Part shown: in pieces, positions 17,858 to 26,583 of the stretch
Layout of the letters: every line of letters starts with the position of its first letter
How positions within the stretch are numbered: position 1 is the first letter of the stretch
Assembly (NCBI GenBank): GCA_963749035.1
Contig: CAVVKW010000002.1
Location: forward strand, 496,001-560,000
DNA: 64,000 bases
Direction: 5' to 3'
Origin: CAVVKW01 sp963749035
GTDB lineage: Bacteria; Verrucomicrobiota; Verrucomicrobiia; Chthoniobacterales; JAATET01
Translations under genes and position numbers: made by a program
Notes under the pieces: generated by a model
What the model saw: the letters and a program-made list of their open reading frames with translations, nothing else
What the model was told of the DNA's origin: nothing
The model's database searches: none

Positions 17858-18273
17858 CCGGCTCCCCCCTCCTCCGCCTCGCACTCGTCGTCATCGCGCT
17901 GATCGCGTTAGCCATCCCCCTCGCGCAGGTCGCCTCTTCTCCCGCCACCACATCCAGCGAGGAATCCGCCGGCGCGAGCCCCACGCCCGCCGTCAAACGA
18001 TCAGTTTCCCTGCAACTCGACGTCACCGCGCCCCCCCAAGATTTTGGGATCACGCTCGTCGGCCAACCCATTGCTTCCGACCCGACCCAACCCGTCACCC
18101 TCACCATCCCGCCCGCCGGCGCCGACCTGGTCGTCAGCGCAAAATGGCCCGACGCCGGCCCCCACGCCGTCCGGGTCCGCGCGAGCGAGGACGGTAACCC
18201 GATCGCCGAGCAAACGTTCTGGGCCGCGGAATCTCTCGAAGACGTGCTCACGCTCCCCGCCTCCGCCCCGTGA
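17854..18273 (+). CDS. membrane-anchored accessory protein in the metal importer operon
   Basis: This 139-residue protein begins at GTG 17854, overlapping the previous stop, and its own stop overlaps the GTG of the ATPase gene, so it is fully embedded in the importer operon. An N-terminal hydrophobic segment (LALVVIALIALAIPLAQVA) is either a signal peptide or an anchor. The remaining 110 residues look like a small beta-sandwich (VSLQLDVTAP, VTLTIPPAGADLVVSAKW, PHAVRVRAS). I recognise no family. A periplasmic helper for metal transfer is a guess from position. Confidence 0.7.
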   Translation: MTGSPLLRLALVVIALIALAIPLAQVASSPATTSSEESAGASPTPAVKRSVSLQLDVTAPPQDFGITLVGQPIASDPTQPVTLTIPPAGADLVVSAKWPDAGPHAVRVRASEDGNPIAEQTFWAAESLEDVLTLPASAP

Positions 18274-19010
18274 GCCACCACCTCGTCCTCCGCGACCTCA
18301 CAGTCTCATTCAACCGCATCCCAGCGGTTCATCATTTCAACCTCGATCTCGCCTGTGGCTCTTGCGTTGGCCTCCTCGGTCCCAATGGTGCGGGTAAAAC
18401 GACTCTCCTCAAAGCCATCGCCGGACTTCTTCCTCACGAGACGGGAACCATCGAATTCCGCGGTCACGCCGATCATTCCGGCCACATCGACGGCCGCGCG
18501 CTCGCCTACGTCCCCCAGCGCGAAGCGGTCGACTGGGATTTTCCGATCAACGTCCGCGGCCTGGTCGAGATGGGACGCTTCCCCGAGCTCGGTTGGTGGC
18601 GGCGGTTCACGAGCGCCGATCGCGACATCGTCACGGAATCTCTTCGCGTGATGGACCTCGAGTCTCTCGCCGACCGTCAGATCAGCGCGCTCTCCGGCGG
18701 CCAGCAACAACGCGCCTTCCTCGCCCGAGCCTGGGCGCAGCGCTCCGACATCTACCTCCTCGACGAGCCCTACACCGGCCTCGACAAAAACGCCCGACGA
18801 GCCTTCACCACCGCCCTCCATCAGCTCCGATCCCACGGCAAACTCATCATCGTCAGTCACCACGAACTCAGCGACGTCCCCGACATCTTCGACCACGTCA
18901 TTCTGATGAACGGCGAACTCCTCACCCACGGCCCGACCGATACCGCCTTCACCGAAGAAAACGTCGACACCGCCTTCCAGACGAAAGTCTTCACCGGCCA
19001 CTCCCATTGA
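18270..19010 (+). CDS. zinc/manganese ABC transporter ATP-binding protein
   Basis: This 246-residue ATPase has Walker A GPNGAGKTTLL (near residue 39), the Q-loop YVPQREAVDWDFPI that is diagnostic of metal (Mn/Zn/Fe chelate) ABC ATPases, signature LSGGQQQR, Walker B YLLDEPYTGLD, and switch VSHH. It starts with GTG coupled to the stop of the accessory gene and precedes the permease by 48 bases. Confidence 0.93.
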   Translation: MSHHLVLRDLTVSFNRIPAVHHFNLDLACGSCVGLLGPNGAGKTTLLKAIAGLLPHETGTIEFRGHADHSGHIDGRALAYVPQREAVDWDFPINVRGLVEMGRFPELGWWRRFTSADRDIVTESLRVMDLESLADRQISALSGGQQQRAFLARAWAQRSDIYLLDEPYTGLDKNARRAFTTALHQLRSHGKLIIVSHHELSDVPDIFDHVILMNGELLTHGPTDTAFTEENVDTAFQTKVFTGHSH

Positions 19011-19058
19011 CTCTGCGGCGGAGCCGCCACTCCAGCTCACACCGACCAACTCTGAACC

Positions 19059-19940
19059 ATGGACTTCCTCCTGGAACCCTTCCGCTACGAATTCATGCAG
19101 CGCGCCATGCTAGTGTGTCTCCTCATCGGATTCACCAACGGGTTCCTCGGCGCATTCATCGTCCTTCGCCGGCTCGCTCTCATGGCCGACGCGCTCTCGC
19201 ACAGCTTACTTCCGGGTCTCGCGCTCGCCGCGATCTTCATCGGCCTCTCGCCCACCGGCCTACTCGTCGGCGGCCTACTCGCCGCGCTCTTCGTCGCGGT
19301 CGGCGGTCAGTTGATCGCCCGCAGCTCCCGGGTAAAGGACGAGACCGCCATCGCGTCCCTCTACATCATGGCCTTCGCCCTCGGCATCATCCTCATCAAA
19401 TACGCCCGCGTGAAGATCGACCTCGACCGCTTCCTCTTCGGCAACATTCTCGGGGTCGGCGACGCGGACATTTGGACCGCTTTCGCGATCAGCGCCGTCA
19501 TCCTCACCACGCTGATCGCCCTCCAGCGCCCGCTCCTGCTCACGCTCTTCGAGAGCGCCGTTGCCCGCACGCAAGGCATCCCGGTCAACGCCATGCTGAC
19601 CATTCTCATCGTCCTCATCGTCCTCGCGATGCTCGCCTCCCTCCAGGCCGTCGGCGTCCTCCTTTCGCTCGGTCTCCTGATCCTCCCCGCCGCCACGATG
19701 TATCTCCTATCCGACTCCTACCAGGCGATGTCGTGGGGCGGCGCGGCACTCGGTGTCGTCGGTGCGCAGCTCGGCCTCCTGGTGTCCTACTGGATCAACA
19801 TCCCATCGGGACCGGCGATCGTGATGGTGCTCGGCGCAGCCTTCCTCGCCGCCTACCTGTTCAGTCCGCGCTACGGCATCGTGACCCGATCAATGCGCCC
19901 CCGTCACCTGCACGAAGAGTCACTGCAACGCTGGGATTGA
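19059..19940 (+). CDS. zinc/manganese ABC transporter permease
   Basis: This 293-residue protein with 8-9 hydrophobic segments belongs to the ABC-3 permease family. It shows the conserved LGAFIVLRRLALMADALSHSLLPG near the N-terminus and a D-x-W-x-A segment in the middle. It completes the importer encoded from 16916. Its last 21 bases overlap the 3' end of the convergent folC gene. Confidence 0.93.
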   Translation: MDFLLEPFRYEFMQRAMLVCLLIGFTNGFLGAFIVLRRLALMADALSHSLLPGLALAAIFIGLSPTGLLVGGLLAALFVAVGGQLIARSSRVKDETAIASLYIMAFALGIILIKYARVKIDLDRFLFGNILGVGDADIWTAFAISAVILTTLIALQRPLLLTLFESAVARTQGIPVNAMLTILIVLIVLAMLASLQAVGVLLSLGLLILPAATMYLLSDSYQAMSWGGAALGVVGAQLGLLVSYWINIPSGPAIVMVLGAAFLAAYLFSPRYGIVTRSMRPRHLHEESLQRWD

Positions 19941-21104
19941 CGCCTTCCCGACCAGTGCCTCCCCGACGAGATACAACGACCCGGTCAGCAGAACCGCCCG
20001 ACCAGACGCACCCGTAAACCCATCGGTCAGCGACCCCGCCACCCGGCACGGGCGCGTCGTGAGCCTGGCCAACTCACCCGGCTCCTCGCTGCGCATCGAT
20101 TTCACCGGCACAAAAATAAACTCCGAGGCGATCGCCTCCAGCTCACCGATCATTCCCCCGGGATCCTTGTCAGCGAGAGCGCCAAAGATCACCACTGCCC
20201 TCTCCTCGCCGAACGTCTCCCGCCACGTCTGCACCAACTGCCGCGCTCCCTGCAGGTTGTGCGCTCCGTCAAGAACGACGTTACCGATCCGTTGAAAACG
20301 CCCCCTCCATTCCACGGCCGCCAAGCCCCGCCGCCGGGCCGACTCGTCCACCGCGATTCCCGCCGCGCGGATTGCCGCCATCGCCAACGCGGCGTTGCGT
20401 CGCTGGTGCGATCCCGTCAACCCAATCTCCCAATCTTCCGGCACCTCGCCCGGCACGAACTCGAGCTCGGCCACCATTTCCGCCGCGCGATCGCGGATGA
20501 CTCGTTCCGCCGCGTCGTCCTGCGCCGCACTTACGACGGGGACCCCCGCTTTGATGATCCCCGCCTTCTCACCGGCGATCTCCGCAATCGTATTTCCCAA
20601 CCACCGGGTGTGATCCATCGCGATCGGAGTGATCACACTCACCAAGGGTCGCACGACGTTGGTCGAATCCAACCGCCCCCCCATTCCCGTCTCCAAAACG
20701 ACGACATCAACCCCGCATTCCGCGAAGTAACGCGCGGCCAGCACCATCGACAGCTCGAAAAAAGTCGGCGGCTGCGCCAAATCATCTGCCGCTCCCCGAA
20801 GCCGCGTCAGTCCCTCCACCACAGCTTCCTCGCTGATCCATTCGCCATCGACCCGGACCCTCTCCCGATAATCCACCAGGTGTGGCGACGTGAAGAGACC
20901 GGTCCGGCGACCGCTCCGACGCAAAACCGCATCCGTCATCGCGCAGACGGATCCCTTACCGTTCGTCCCCGCGACGTGAATGAACTGTAATCGTTTCTGA
21001 GGATCGCCGACCGCGGCCAGCAGCTTCCGCGTGTTCTCCAACCCGAGCTTGATCCCGAACTGCTGCGAAGAATACAGCCAGTCCAGTAATTCGCCGTAGG
21101 TCAT
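19920..21104 (-). CDS. folC: folylpolyglutamate synthase / dihydrofolate synthase
   Basis: This 394-residue Mur-ligase-like enzyme adds glutamate to dihydropteroate and folates. The P-loop is GTNGKGSV (residues 46-53), followed by TSPHLVDYRERVRVDG, ETGMGGRLDSTN, and the C-terminal DGAHN. The length is slightly short for FolC (usually 400-430). It starts inside the stop of accD, the order also known from gammaproteobacteria and others. Its 3' end overlaps the convergent metal permease by 21 bases. Confidence 0.94.
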   Translation of the reverse strand: MTYGELLDWLYSSQQFGIKLGLENTRKLLAAVGDPQKRLQFIHVAGTNGKGSVCAMTDAVLRRSGRRTGLFTSPHLVDYRERVRVDGEWISEEAVVEGLTRLRGAADDLAQPPTFFELSMVLAARYFAECGVDVVVLETGMGGRLDSTNVVRPLVSVITPIAMDHTRWLGNTIAEIAGEKAGIIKAGVPVVSAAQDDAAERVIRDRAAEMVAELEFVPGEVPEDWEIGLTGSHQRRNAALAMAAIRAAGIAVDESARRRGLAAVEWRGRFQRIGNVVLDGAHNLQGARQLVQTWRETFGEERAVVIFGALADKDPGGMIGELEAIASEFIFVPVKSMRSEEPGELARLTTRPCRVAGSLTDGFTGASGRAVLLTGSLYLVGEALVGKASIPALQ

Positions 21105-21952
21105 TTTTCCTTAGCGGCCATGAGATAGGTCATCAAAAGCGCCACCAGTCCGCGCATCTTCGCCCGGGGAACGATGTGATCGACCAGCCCGTGCTTCTCC
21201 AGGAATTCGGCGGTCTGAAATCCGGCCGGAAGATCCTGGTGCGTCGTCTCCTTGATCACCCGAGGTCCCGCAAAGCCAATCATGCTCTTCGGCTCAGCCA
21301 GAATCACGTCGCCCAACGAAGCGAAGCTGGCACTCACCCCCGCCATCGTCGGATTCGTCAGAACCGCGATGTAAGGCAGTCGCGCCCGCGAGTGACGGGC
21401 CAAAGCCCCGCTCGTTTTCGCCATCTGCATCAGGCTCAAGATCCCCTCATACATCCGCGCGCCACCCGAGGCACACACCACGATCACCGGCATTTCCCGA
21501 TCCGTCGCCAACTCGATCGCCCGCGTAATCTTCTCACCCACCACCGATCCCATCGACGCCCCGAGGAAGGTAAAATCCATCACGGCCAACGCCACCGGCG
21601 CCCCCTCGATCGTGGCTTCACCCGTGATCACCGCGTCCGTTAGACCCGTGCGCTCCTGATAAGTCTTCAGCCGCTCCGAGTAAGCCGCCACCCCCGTGAA
21701 ATTTAACGGATCAGCCGAAACCATGTCCGCATCCGTCTCGTTGAAGCTCCCCTCGTCGACCAGCAACGCCACCCGATCCCGGCACCCCATCGTGAAGTGA
21801 TGATCGCACTTCGGGCACACGGCTAAATTTTCCTTCAGTGCCAGGTTGTGGATCACCTCGCCGCAGGACGGACATTTGGTCCAAAGACCTTCCGGCATCT
21901 CACGGCTCTTGCGGGCGAGGATCTTGAGAACGGGTTTACGAAAAATAGCCAT
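21101..21952 (-). CDS. accD: acetyl-CoA carboxylase carboxyltransferase subunit beta
   Basis: This 283-residue subunit transfers the carboxyl group from biotin to acetyl-CoA in fatty acid synthesis. A four-Cys zinc ribbon (Cys27, 30, 46, 49) is followed by the crotonase-like core with GASMGSVVGEKITRA, CASGGARMYEG and ALARHSRARLPYIAVL. It is complete and of normal length. It is coupled to folC by ATGA overlap, and comF lies 16 bases upstream on the same strand. Confidence 0.96.
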   Translation of the reverse strand: MAIFRKPVLKILARKSREMPEGLWTKCPSCGEVIHNLALKENLAVCPKCDHHFTMGCRDRVALLVDEGSFNETDADMVSADPLNFTGVAAYSERLKTYQERTGLTDAVITGEATIEGAPVALAVMDFTFLGASMGSVVGEKITRAIELATDREMPVIVVCASGGARMYEGILSLMQMAKTSGALARHSRARLPYIAVLTNPTMAGVSASFASLGDVILAEPKSMIGFAGPRVIKETTHQDLPAGFQTAEFLEKHGLVDHIVPRAKMRGLVALLMTYLMAAKEK

Positions 21953-21968
21953 ACGATTCCAAATTCAG

Positions 21969-22688
21969 TTAACCCCGGGCCACGGTGATCGCGTTCACGG
22001 AAGCCGCACCAGCCTCCAGCAGGACGCGACCGCACTCGTCGAGCGTCGAGCCCGTCGTCAGGATATCATCCACCAGCAGGATATGATTGTTCGTCACGTC
22101 GGCATTCTGTCGCAGCACGAACGCGTCGCGCAAGTTTTGCATCCGCCGCTCCCGGTCGAACCGCGTCTGCGTCGTCGTGTATCGCTTCCGCCCCAGCACC
22201 TGCCTCGTCGGCACCCCCCGCAGTCGGGTGACCCACTCGGAGAGCTCGAACGCCTGATTGAACTGCCGCTCGCGCAACCGCGCCGGATGCAGCGGCACCG
22301 GCACCAACACGTCCGGCTTCACGTCCGCCAACCTCGGATCGTCCAACGCCTCAGCCAGCCACTCTCCCAGGATCCGCCGCAGATACCGTTCCCGCCCGTA
22401 TTTGAAACGATGGAGCAAATCTCTCACCGAACCCACGCACCGCATCACCGACACCGCCGTATCGAAGTAAAACTCGTGGCCACGACAATTCGAACACTCC
22501 ATCTCCCCCGCCACCCCGTAAAACGGATGCGAGCACACTCCACACCGCGGCAGCTCAACCCGCCGCACCCCAGCCGCACACCCCGCACAGATCAATGCCC
22601 CCGCACTGAGCGCCCGCTCACACACCGCGCAGTGCGGCGGAAAAAACAGCCCACTGAGAGCCGTCTGCCACGGTCGGAAACGCGTCAT
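21969..22688 (-). CDS. comF: ComF family protein (phosphoribosyltransferase-like)
   Basis: The 239-residue product has the classic two-part ComF structure: an N-terminal double zinc ribbon (C-x2-C, C-x2-C, C-x2-C, then C-x2-C) and a C-terminal PRTase domain with LLVDDILTTGSTL as the PRPP loop, plus P-V-P-L-H-P-x-R and the R-x-F-N-Q-A motif. In naturally competent bacteria ComF is needed for DNA uptake. The start at ATG 22688 overlaps the upstream stop; a longer open frame reaching 23144 is antisense to the CPBP gene and not used. Confidence 0.92.
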   Translation of the reverse strand: MTRFRPWQTALSGLFFPPHCAVCERALSAGALICAGCAAGVRRVELPRCGVCSHPFYGVAGEMECSNCRGHEFYFDTAVSVMRCVGSVRDLLHRFKYGRERYLRRILGEWLAEALDDPRLADVKPDVLVPVPLHPARLRERQFNQAFELSEWVTRLRGVPTRQVLGRKRYTTTQTRFDRERRMQNLRDAFVLRQNADVTNNHILLVDDILTTGSTLDECGRVLLEAGAASVNAITVARG

Positions 22689-23629
22689 TCGCCGCGGCTG
22701 ATCGGGCGATCCCAGCGAGATTTCGACAGATACCAAAACACCACCCCCGCCGTGATCGATAACGCCACCAACGGGACAACCCCCGTCGGTACCATCCCGC
22801 TCACCACGTTCGGCCCGATCCACGGCAAGTGCGCGTCCGGCGGCTTGATCCGGAACTTCGCGAATAAATTCAACGACTGCTGCCCCAGGATCCAACCCGC
22901 GTGCAAACCAATCGGAAGCCAGAGCGAACGCGTTCGCCGACACGCCACGGCAAGGATGATCCCGATCAGGAACAACGTCACGCAGCCCCCACCGAAAATT
23001 GCCGCGCTCCCGACGCTGGAAAACGCTGACTCCAGGATCGCAAATCCGCTGAACCAATCCACGTCCTCCCGCGCGATCACACCCCGCGGCTTGAAGAAAT
23101 GCACGAGCGCGAAAATCGCCGAGACCGACAAAATCCCCGGCCACTTCCCGATGAACCGGATCGCCAACCCCAACAACACGCCCCGGAAAATGAACTCCTC
23201 GAAAATCGAAACGGCCGTCGCCGTTCCCAAGATCCGGATCAGCGTCGAAACGCCCGCGTCCTCCCGCACCTTATAGACGCCGTAATAAAGATAGACAGCC
23301 GCCAGCACGACCAATGGCAAAATGGCCGCCACCAGCCCCACCCCGACGTCGCGCGCCTTCCGGTGATTCGGCTCGATCCCCAAGTCGCGCAGGCCACCGA
23401 TCTTGAGCCAAAAAGCCGTCGGAACCAGGAAGACCGCCGCAGTGATCTGAGCGATCCGCCCCCAATACCGGTAAAAAGGAAACTTCTCCGCCGCCGGGAT
23501 CCAACCCGAGTCGGCCAAAGCCATGCCCGCCCAGTAGATCGGCGGCGAGATGAAGCCCGTCACGACGAGCACCGCTGCAAGGAACAGAAAGATCTTCAGA
23601 AACGGATTCACTGCCACAACCCTAAACAC
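22685..23629 (-). CDS. CPBP-family intramembrane protease
   Basis: This is a 314-residue multispanning protein of the CAAX/ABI (CPBP) protease family. The glutamate-pair motif is SIFEEFIFRG (near residue 142), with the downstream ligands in FALVHFF and LHAGWI. GTG 23629 follows an AGGGAG stretch by 4-5 bases; a second GTG at 23608 is also possible. Members process or protect membrane proteins and peptides; no substrate is suggested here. The gene overlaps comF and diverges from bioA. Confidence 0.88.
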   Translation of the reverse strand: MFRVVAVNPFLKIFLFLAAVLVVTGFISPPIYWAGMALADSGWIPAAEKFPFYRYWGRIAQITAAVFLVPTAFWLKIGGLRDLGIEPNHRKARDVGVGLVAAILPLVVLAAVYLYYGVYKVREDAGVSTLIRILGTATAVSIFEEFIFRGVLLGLAIRFIGKWPGILSVSAIFALVHFFKPRGVIAREDVDWFSGFAILESAFSSVGSAAIFGGGCVTLFLIGIILAVACRRTRSLWLPIGLHAGWILGQQSLNLFAKFRIKPPDAHLPWIGPNVVSGMVPTGVVPLVALSITAGVVFWYLSKSRWDRPISRGE

Positions 23630-23665
23630 CCCGCTCCCTCGACTCCACCCTCAGTTTGCAACCCC

Positions 23666-23693
23666 CTCAACTCTCAACTAACAACTACCAACT
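23666..23693. repeat. degenerate heptamer repeat, CTCAACT type
   Basis: Two exact CTCAACT units and two diverged ones form a four-unit tandem in the 80-base divergent region between the CPBP gene and bioA. It is the same 7-bp family that recurs at 46202, 47164, 59781 and around 60600. Confidence 0.8.
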
Positions 23694-23709
23694 TTCAGAA
23701 TATCCCCGC

Positions 23710-25020
23710 ATGCCACCCCAACCGTCCTACGACACCGACGATCTCGTCGCCGCCGACCGCGCTCACACCTGGCACCCCTTCACCCAGATGCGTGCGTGGT
23801 GCCACCCCGACCACGAGCCGGTCGTCTTGGTCGACGGAGACGGCACCGTCCTCCGCGACAGTCGCGGCCGCGAATACCTCGACGGGAATTCATCGATCTG
23901 GACCAACCTCCACGGCCACAACCACCCCCGCCTCAATGCCGCCATCCGCGACCAACTCGATCGCGTTGCCCACACCTCCTTCCTCGGCGCCACCAACGCC
24001 CCCGCCGCCACCCTCGCCCGCAAGCTCACCGCCCTCTTTCCGCCCGATACGCTCACCCGCACCTTCTTCTCCGACGACGGCTCCACCGCCGTCGAAGTCG
24101 CCCTGAAGATGGCCGTTCAATTTCGCCAGCTCAACGGCGAGCCCGAACGCCACCACTTCATCGCCTTCGACCACGCCTACCACGGCGACACCGCCGGAGC
24201 CGCCAGCGTCGGCGGCATCGACACGTTCCACGGGCGATTCGCCGCCATGCAGTTCCCAATCACCCGGCTGGCCAGTGCCGAGGAACTCACCCAAATCCCC
24301 GATCCCGCCCAGATTTCCGCCGTCATCATCGAACCACTCGTCCAGGGAGCAGCGGGAATTCAGATCTGGCCCCCCGGCACCCTGCGCACCATCCGCGATT
24401 GGTGCGACACCCACGGCGTCTTCCTCATTCTCGACGAAGTCCTCACCGGCTTCGGCCGCACGGGCACTCTGTTCGCCTGTCAGCAAGAGGACGTCATCCC
24501 CGACTTCCTCTGCCTCGCCAAAGGACTCACCGGCGGCTACCTTCCGCTCGCCGCCACCCTCACCACCGAAACAATCTTCGAACGCTTCCTCGGCGAGCCC
24601 GCCGATCAACGCACCCTCTACTACGGCCACAGCTACACCGGCAACCCGCTCGCCTGCGCCGCCGCCCTGGCAAACCTCGCCATCTTCAGGGACGAAGAAA
24701 CCCTCACCCACCTCCAACCCAAAATCGCCCACCTCGCCACTCTCCTTGCTCCCCTCCGCGACCACCCCCACGTCCGCGAGATCCGCCAATGCGGCTTCAT
24801 CACCGGCATCGAACTCGTCCGCCACAAAGCAAGCGACGAACCCTACCCGTGGACCGACCTCACCGGAGCCCGCGTCTGCACCCGCGCCCGCGACCACGGC
24901 CTCCTCACCCGCCCCGTCCTCGACACCCTCGTCCTCATCCCCCCCTTCTGCACCACCCCCGAGCAACTCAAATCCATGGTCGACGCGCTCCACCACGCGA
25001 TTGACGACGTCTGTTGCTGA
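23710..25020 (+). CDS. bioA: adenosylmethionine-8-amino-7-oxononanoate aminotransferase
   Basis: This 436-residue PLP enzyme converts 8-amino-7-oxononanoate to 7,8-diaminononanoate in biotin synthesis, with S-adenosylmethionine as amino donor. It shows the BioA opening HxWHPFTQM, DGNSSIWTNLHGHNHP, SDDGSTAVEVALKMA, the PLP-contacting DEVLTGFGRTG, and the Schiff-base Lys in LAKGLTGGYLPLA near residue 270. I start it at ATG 23710; an in-frame ATG at 23656 would make the N-terminus out of the heptamer repeat. No other bio genes or BirA site are visible. Confidence 0.93.
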   Translation: MPPQPSYDTDDLVAADRAHTWHPFTQMRAWCHPDHEPVVLVDGDGTVLRDSRGREYLDGNSSIWTNLHGHNHPRLNAAIRDQLDRVAHTSFLGATNAPAATLARKLTALFPPDTLTRTFFSDDGSTAVEVALKMAVQFRQLNGEPERHHFIAFDHAYHGDTAGAASVGGIDTFHGRFAAMQFPITRLASAEELTQIPDPAQISAVIIEPLVQGAAGIQIWPPGTLRTIRDWCDTHGVFLILDEVLTGFGRTGTLFACQQEDVIPDFLCLAKGLTGGYLPLAATLTTETIFERFLGEPADQRTLYYGHSYTGNPLACAAALANLAIFRDEETLTHLQPKIAHLATLLAPLRDHPHVREIRQCGFITGIELVRHKASDEPYPWTDLTGARVCTRARDHGLLTRPVLDTLVLIPPFCTTPEQLKSMVDALHHAIDDVCC

Positions 25021-25164
25021 CCCGACACCATTTCCCGAAGACGTCTCGACCGCAGATTCGATTTAGCGCCGCTCGTAGCATGGCGACCTTGCTGGCTTCG
25101 AAACACCGCCAGTTCCATGACCCTTATCATCGCGGAACCCCTCCCTGACTCCGCCGAGAATTTC

Positions 25165-26355
25165 CTACAGCTGAGCTCGAAAAAGATTTGCGAAGTAATC
25201 CGCGATCTTCTCAGTCCACGGTCTCGCCAACCAACCCTCTAAGGTAATCCGTTCACAACGCTGCTTGTCCGCTTCGAAGAGCCGGATCGACTTCGCCACC
25301 ACGTCGTGATCGATCACGTTCACGTTCACCTCGTCATTGATTCGAAACGATCGGTTATCGAAATTCGCCGACCCCGTCATCAACCAGAAATCATCAACGA
25401 TCACCGCCTTCCGGTGGATCATCGTTGGCTTGAACTCGAAGATCTCCACGCCTCCTTCCAACAGACGATCCCACCGGGCCCGCGAAGCCAGCCGCACCGC
25501 CGTCTCATCGATGTGCCGCCCGGGCACGATGACCTCCACCCGGACGCCGCGCTGAACGGCGCGGATCAGTTCCGCTTCCATCTCAGGATCAGGCACAAAG
25601 TAAGAAGGGTTCAGGCGCAAATTCTTTTTCGCCGATCGGAGCGCCAATCTGTTCGCCTCGTAAGCCTCGGACACCCCCCGACCCGGTGAACTCGAATACA
25701 CCTGCACCGCCACCGCTCCCGCCGCCCCAAGCTCAGGAAAGTGCCCGTCACCCTCCAGTCCTTCACCCCCGACGACCCGCCAGTTCTCCTCGAAGACCCG
25801 CTGCAACCCACGCACCGCCGGCCCCTCCATTCGAAAGTGGTCGTCCCGCCACTCCGTCTCGTCGTTGGCATCGCCCGACCAACAATCCGCGATGCCGACT
25901 CCGCCCGTGAACCCAACCCTTCCGTCGACGACCATAATTTTGCGGTGAGTTCGATGGTTCCCTTCCCAAAAACACCACCACCTCGGACGATTGTAAACGT
26001 TTGCTCGCACTCCCGCCGAGCGCATCGATTCGATGATCGACTGGTCCATCTTCGCGCAGCCATACCAATCCACGATGACGTTCACCTCCACCCCCGCCCG
26101 CGCTCGCGCCGACAACACCTCGGCGAAGCGGTGCGAGATCTCTCCCGACCAGTAGATGTATGTCTCGAAGTTGATGGTCCGCTCGGCCGCCTCGGCTGCG
26201 GCAATCAAAGCCGGAAAAATCTCGTCCCCGTTGACCAGAGTGCGAACGGCGCTCTCCGTCGAACCCTCCTCGCTCAACACCCCCTCCAAGCACGCCAGGG
26301 CATTTTCCGCCGTTACCGTCTCGGCTGGATTCCAGGCATTGAGATTCCGATTCAT
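25165..26355 (-). CDS. phospholipase D-family cardiolipin synthase-like protein
   Basis: This 396-residue protein has two PLD (HKD) motifs: HRKIMVVDG with GFTGG near residue 140, and IHRKAVIVDDFWLMTGSANFDNRS near residue 320. That is the arrangement of cardiolipin synthases ClsB/ClsC, which join phosphatidylglycerol or other phospholipids. Unlike ClsA it has no N-terminal membrane helices. YIYWSGEI and an R-A-G-V-x-V-x-V-I-V-D core are also typical. It stands alone; 144 bases upstream of its 3' side contain nothing I recognise. Confidence 0.88.
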   Translation of the reverse strand: MNRNLNAWNPAETVTAENALACLEGVLSEEGSTESAVRTLVNGDEIFPALIAAAEAAERTINFETYIYWSGEISHRFAEVLSARARAGVEVNVIVDWYGCAKMDQSIIESMRSAGVRANVYNRPRWWCFWEGNHRTHRKIMVVDGRVGFTGGVGIADCWSGDANDETEWRDDHFRMEGPAVRGLQRVFEENWRVVGGEGLEGDGHFPELGAAGAVAVQVYSSSPGRGVSEAYEANRLALRSAKKNLRLNPSYFVPDPEMEAELIRAVQRGVRVEVIVPGRHIDETAVRLASRARWDRLLEGGVEIFEFKPTMIHRKAVIVDDFWLMTGSANFDNRSFRINDEVNVNVIDHDVVAKSIRLFEADKQRCERITLEGWLARPWTEKIADYFANLFRAQL

Positions 26356-26583
26356 TCACCGATCAGGATAGCATCCGCACGAATCGAACCCACGATTTTC
26401 TGGGCAACGGCGACCGTCAACGGAAGATCCAGCGATCACCCCTCCGGGATGCCGTCCCTCGGGGTTCCAGCTCCTTCCCATTCCCGTCCTTAATATCCGC
26501 GTCCCCTTTCTCCCGGCCTTTCCCGCCCACCTAATCCGCTTAACCTTCCGTTCGCTTTCGCCGAACCAACCAACACCTGTCTC
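26356..26583. other. intergenic region with a small GC hairpin
   Basis: These 228 bases separate the divergent PLD gene and DNA methyltransferase gene. Around 26448-26475, short blocks (CTCCGGGATG, GTCCCTCGGGG) can pair and look like the remnant of a REP-type intergenic element. No gene is seen. A T-arm-like stretch near 26380 does not fold into a tRNA. Confidence 0.35.

Noticed and set aside
26375..26470. tRNA- or tmRNA-like T-arm (GGGTTCGATTC on the minus strand)
   Set aside because: The bases around the T-loop do not form a T-stem, there is no acceptor, D or anticodon arm in register, and no CCA; a 6-bp outer pairing is likely chance.
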